A DNA stretch of 7,593 nt. Source: Pelotomaculum sp. GTDB lineage: Bacteria; Bacillota; Desulfotomaculia; Desulfotomaculales; Pelotomaculaceae. A program made the position numbers and the translations under genes. Positions within the stretch are counted from its first letter, which is position 1; each line of letters begins with the position of its first letter. The stretch covers positions 4,172 through 11,764 of the forward strand of contig DNIT01000099.1 in the NCBI GenBank assembly GCA_003489345.1, given 5' to 3'. Positions 6,439 to 7,593 of this stretch are shown one piece after another. Under the pieces are notes generated by a model. That model was not told where the DNA came from and ran no database searches. It worked only from the letters and a program-made list of their open reading frames with translations.

Positions 6439-7248
6439 TTATTTTTCAGTAATTTCAACTGGTTGATTAACATAGCCTTCCTGCAACGCCAATAGGTCCA
6501 GCTGGACAGTATTGATGTCTTCCCAGAATAAATCCAAATTGCTGCTGTCAAACATTATGGCCTCATTGAGAGTTTTTATATAGCCGTGACAGTTGTCGCA
6601 ATAATAAACGCGGTATTGCTCCATTCCTTCCACGTTGAAGAACCGTGATTCATTACTGGAGCAGTAAGGGCAGCCCAGGCGCTGGATTCTCCATCTTACC
6701 TCACACATACCGCAGTACAGATATCTCTTCCCTCCTTCCTTTTCAAGCAGTGCCAGGGTGGGTTTGCCGCCGCAAACCGGGCAGATGCCTTTTAGCCATT
6801 GTTCAGGGGCAAAAAAAGTAGAGACCTTACGTGCGTACTGCTTCATAAACGGTTTGACCACATGGTTTAAGATAAAACCTAAGATTTCAGGGGATAATTC
6901 CTCATTGAAAGATTCCAGCAGGTTTATACCAGGTGTGAAGACCTGCATAACAAAAATTTCTCTTGCCTCAGCGTCAGCCGGTAAAGCGCTTAAAATTTTG
7001 TTTATATCACCCTCCAAGTCCGGTTTATGCTTTACAATGATGCCTGCGACGTCTTTTAAAACATCAAAAAACATATCCGCATTTGCCTGCGGTGGGCAGA
7101 CCTTTATTATAGGCACATCATTTTCCCTTAACGACTTTAATAACCCAGCCTGCGGCCTAACAACCGTAACTGCATCATCCGGAAGAACAATCTTTTTAAA
7201 CTCTTTGTTGAAATCAATAAGCATTTGCTGAACCATATTGTCTGTCAT
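6439..7248 (-). CDS. fdhE: Formate dehydrogenase accessory/maturation protein FdhE
   Basis: This 269-residue cytoplasmic protein is somewhat shorter than the E. coli FdhE of about 309. It carries the family's four CxxC pairs: C156-C159 (CPVCGGKP), C179-C182 (CGMCEVRW), C193-C196 (CPYCSS) and C217-C220 (CDNCHGY), a rubredoxin-like metal-binding region. An alpha-helical N-terminal half precedes them. FdhE proteins are needed for assembly of respiratory formate dehydrogenases and interact with the catalytic subunit before export. The exact chemistry is not visible here. The ATG at 7246-7248 follows a weak ribosome site (AAAGTGAG, about 9 nt away). A second ATG at residue 5 is possible but has no better site. 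The stop at 6439-6441 is followed almost at once by the fdhA remnant, so the gene probably once preceded an intact fdhA. It is the first gene of the apparent operon in this window. Confidence 0.92.
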   Translation of the reverse strand: MTDNMVQQMLIDFNKEFKKIVLPDDAVTVVRPQAGLLKSLRENDVPIIKVCPPQANADMFFDVLKDVAGIIVKHKPDLEGDINKILSALPADAEAREIFVMQVFTPGINLLESFNEELSPEILGFILNHVVKPFMKQYARKVSTFFAPEQWLKGICPVCGGKPTLALLEKEGGKRYLYCGMCEVRWRIQRLGCPYCSSNESRFFNVEGMEQYRVYYCDNCHGYIKTLNEAIMFDSSNLDLFWEDINTVQLDLLALQEGYVNQPVEITEK

Positions 7249-7489
7249 TCTAAACGCTCACTTTCTATGAGTTTTCTAGAACCCTCCCTCTGAATGAATT
7301 AATAAAATACCCAACAAGTTATATGTGTCTATATATGCACCCCCTTTAACCAGTTGCTTATGAACCATGCTTCACATTTGGCCACATTTAGGCTGCCAAA
7401 ATCCAACTAACCATTTCTTTAAAGAGGACCCCTTACGGATAAGACTCTAGTAGCGCTATTTATAAGATTTAGAATAAATAAATACCTCT
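7249..7489 (-). other. Upstream region of the fdhE-fdhB-nrfD operon, no gene seen
   Basis: About 240 bases separate fdhE from the upstream terminator hairpin, and I find no convincing open frame in them. The promoter for the FDH genes should lie here because transcription from upstream is apparently ended at 7490-7540. I could not fit a good -35/-10 pair. A notable motif is a 7-nt direct repeat, CACATTT on the plus strand at 7373-7379 and 7383-7389, one helical turn apart, which could be a regulator site. Confidence 0.4.
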
Positions 7490-7540
7490 AAAAACATAAA
7501 GGTAAAGCTTTATCCAATGTGAAAAGGACAAAGTTTTACC
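7490..7540 (-). terminator. Rho-independent terminator of an upstream minus-strand transcript
   Basis: A 15-bp inverted repeat joins 7501-7515 and 7526-7540, with only two non-Watson-Crick positions and a 10-nt loop. On the minus strand it reads GGTAAAACTTTGTCC, loop, GGATAAAGCTTTACC, then TTTATGTTTTT at 7500-7490. The T tract makes it a minus-strand terminator; on the plus strand only three T follow. One minus-strand frame from the window edge stays open and ends in a TAA at the foot of this hairpin (residues ending ERRSPYQR), so it may be the end of an upstream gene. Other frames are also open, so that gene is not called. An attenuator role for the fdhE operon is an alternative. Confidence 0.7.
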
Positions 7541-7546
7541 TTTGAT

Positions 7547-7560
7547 AAGGAGATCTCCTT
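7547..7560. repeat. 14-bp perfect palindrome
   Basis: AAGGAGATCTCCTT is a perfect palindrome with no spacer, six bases from the terminator hairpin at 7490-7540. It may be an operator-like protein site, or part of the 3' end of an upstream gene. Having no loop, it cannot form a good RNA hairpin without opening central pairs. No known regulator is assigned. Confidence 0.45.
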
Positions 7561-7593
7561 TCCACAATGGGAGGCCCAACAGTTTCCTGATGG

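Noticed and set aside
6027..6551. A 174-residue gene overlapping fdhE.
   Set aside because: Its first about 37 codons are out-of-frame fdhE sequence, it has no ribosome site, and the rest is a frameshifted FDH C-terminal domain.
6758..7231. A 157-residue plus-strand ORF.
   Set aside because: It is the antisense shadow of fdhE, which has clear CxxC motifs and family resemblance.
7371..7392. A sigma-54 promoter (GG-N10-GC) upstream of fdhE, attractive because E. coli fdhF uses sigma-54.
   Set aside because: On careful reading the minus strand is TGTGGCCAAATGTGAAGC, which gives 11 rather than 10 bases between GG and GC, and the TTGC half is absent.

Overview
The window holds one formate dehydrogenase (FDH) locus, with every functional gene on the minus strand. 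Read in the direction of transcription (high to low coordinates), it contains fdhE (maturation factor), a decayed 3' fragment of an fdhA gene, an intact four-cluster iron-sulfur subunit (fdhB), an intact NrfD/HybB-type membrane subunit, a full-length selenocysteine-containing fdhA with a twin-arginine signal, a bidirectional terminator, and a decayed 3' fragment of a second nrfD-like gene. Strong GGAGG-type ribosome sites, moderate GC with AT-rich spacers, a Tat-exported Sec-FDH and a haem-free NrfD anchor suggest an anaerobic Firmicute, perhaps a Peptococcaceae/Desulfotomaculum-type clostridium. That placement is inference from protein style, not a search result.

Layout: 1-69 is AT-rich with no gene. 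70-258 is the nrfD 3' remnant. 257-466 is an unidentified plus-strand open frame that begins at the point where the nrfD homology stops. 531-585 is a bidirectional terminator. 711-3794 is fdhA, read through an in-frame UGA at 3171-3173 that is followed by a clear bacterial SECIS hairpin. 3795-3956 is a 162-nt spacer. 3957-5123 is the membrane subunit and 5152-5985 the iron-sulfur subunit. 6027 to about 6420 is the fdhA remnant, frameshifted by a 10-bp tandem duplication. 6439-7248 is fdhE. 7249-7593 is a leader region with the terminator of an upstream transcript and a 14-bp perfect palindrome.

How the genes work together: FdhA (Mo or W bis-MGD, Sec, one 4Fe-4S) would oxidise formate outside the membrane. 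Electrons would pass through the four clusters of FdhB to the NrfD-type protein and into the menaquinone pool. FdhE would help mature the complex in the cytoplasm before Tat export.

The most interesting aspect is the history of the locus. An fdhA 3' end survives upstream of fdhB and a second nrfD 3' end survives downstream of the working fdhA. The working fdhA therefore lies between two nrfD 3' ends, in an unusual order with the catalytic subunit last. This looks like a duplicated or recombined fdhA-fdhB-nrfD module in which the original catalytic gene was deleted and a divergent Sec-encoding paralogue took over. Gene-prediction tools are likely to misread three places: the UGA, the fdhE/remnant junction, and the nrfD remnant.
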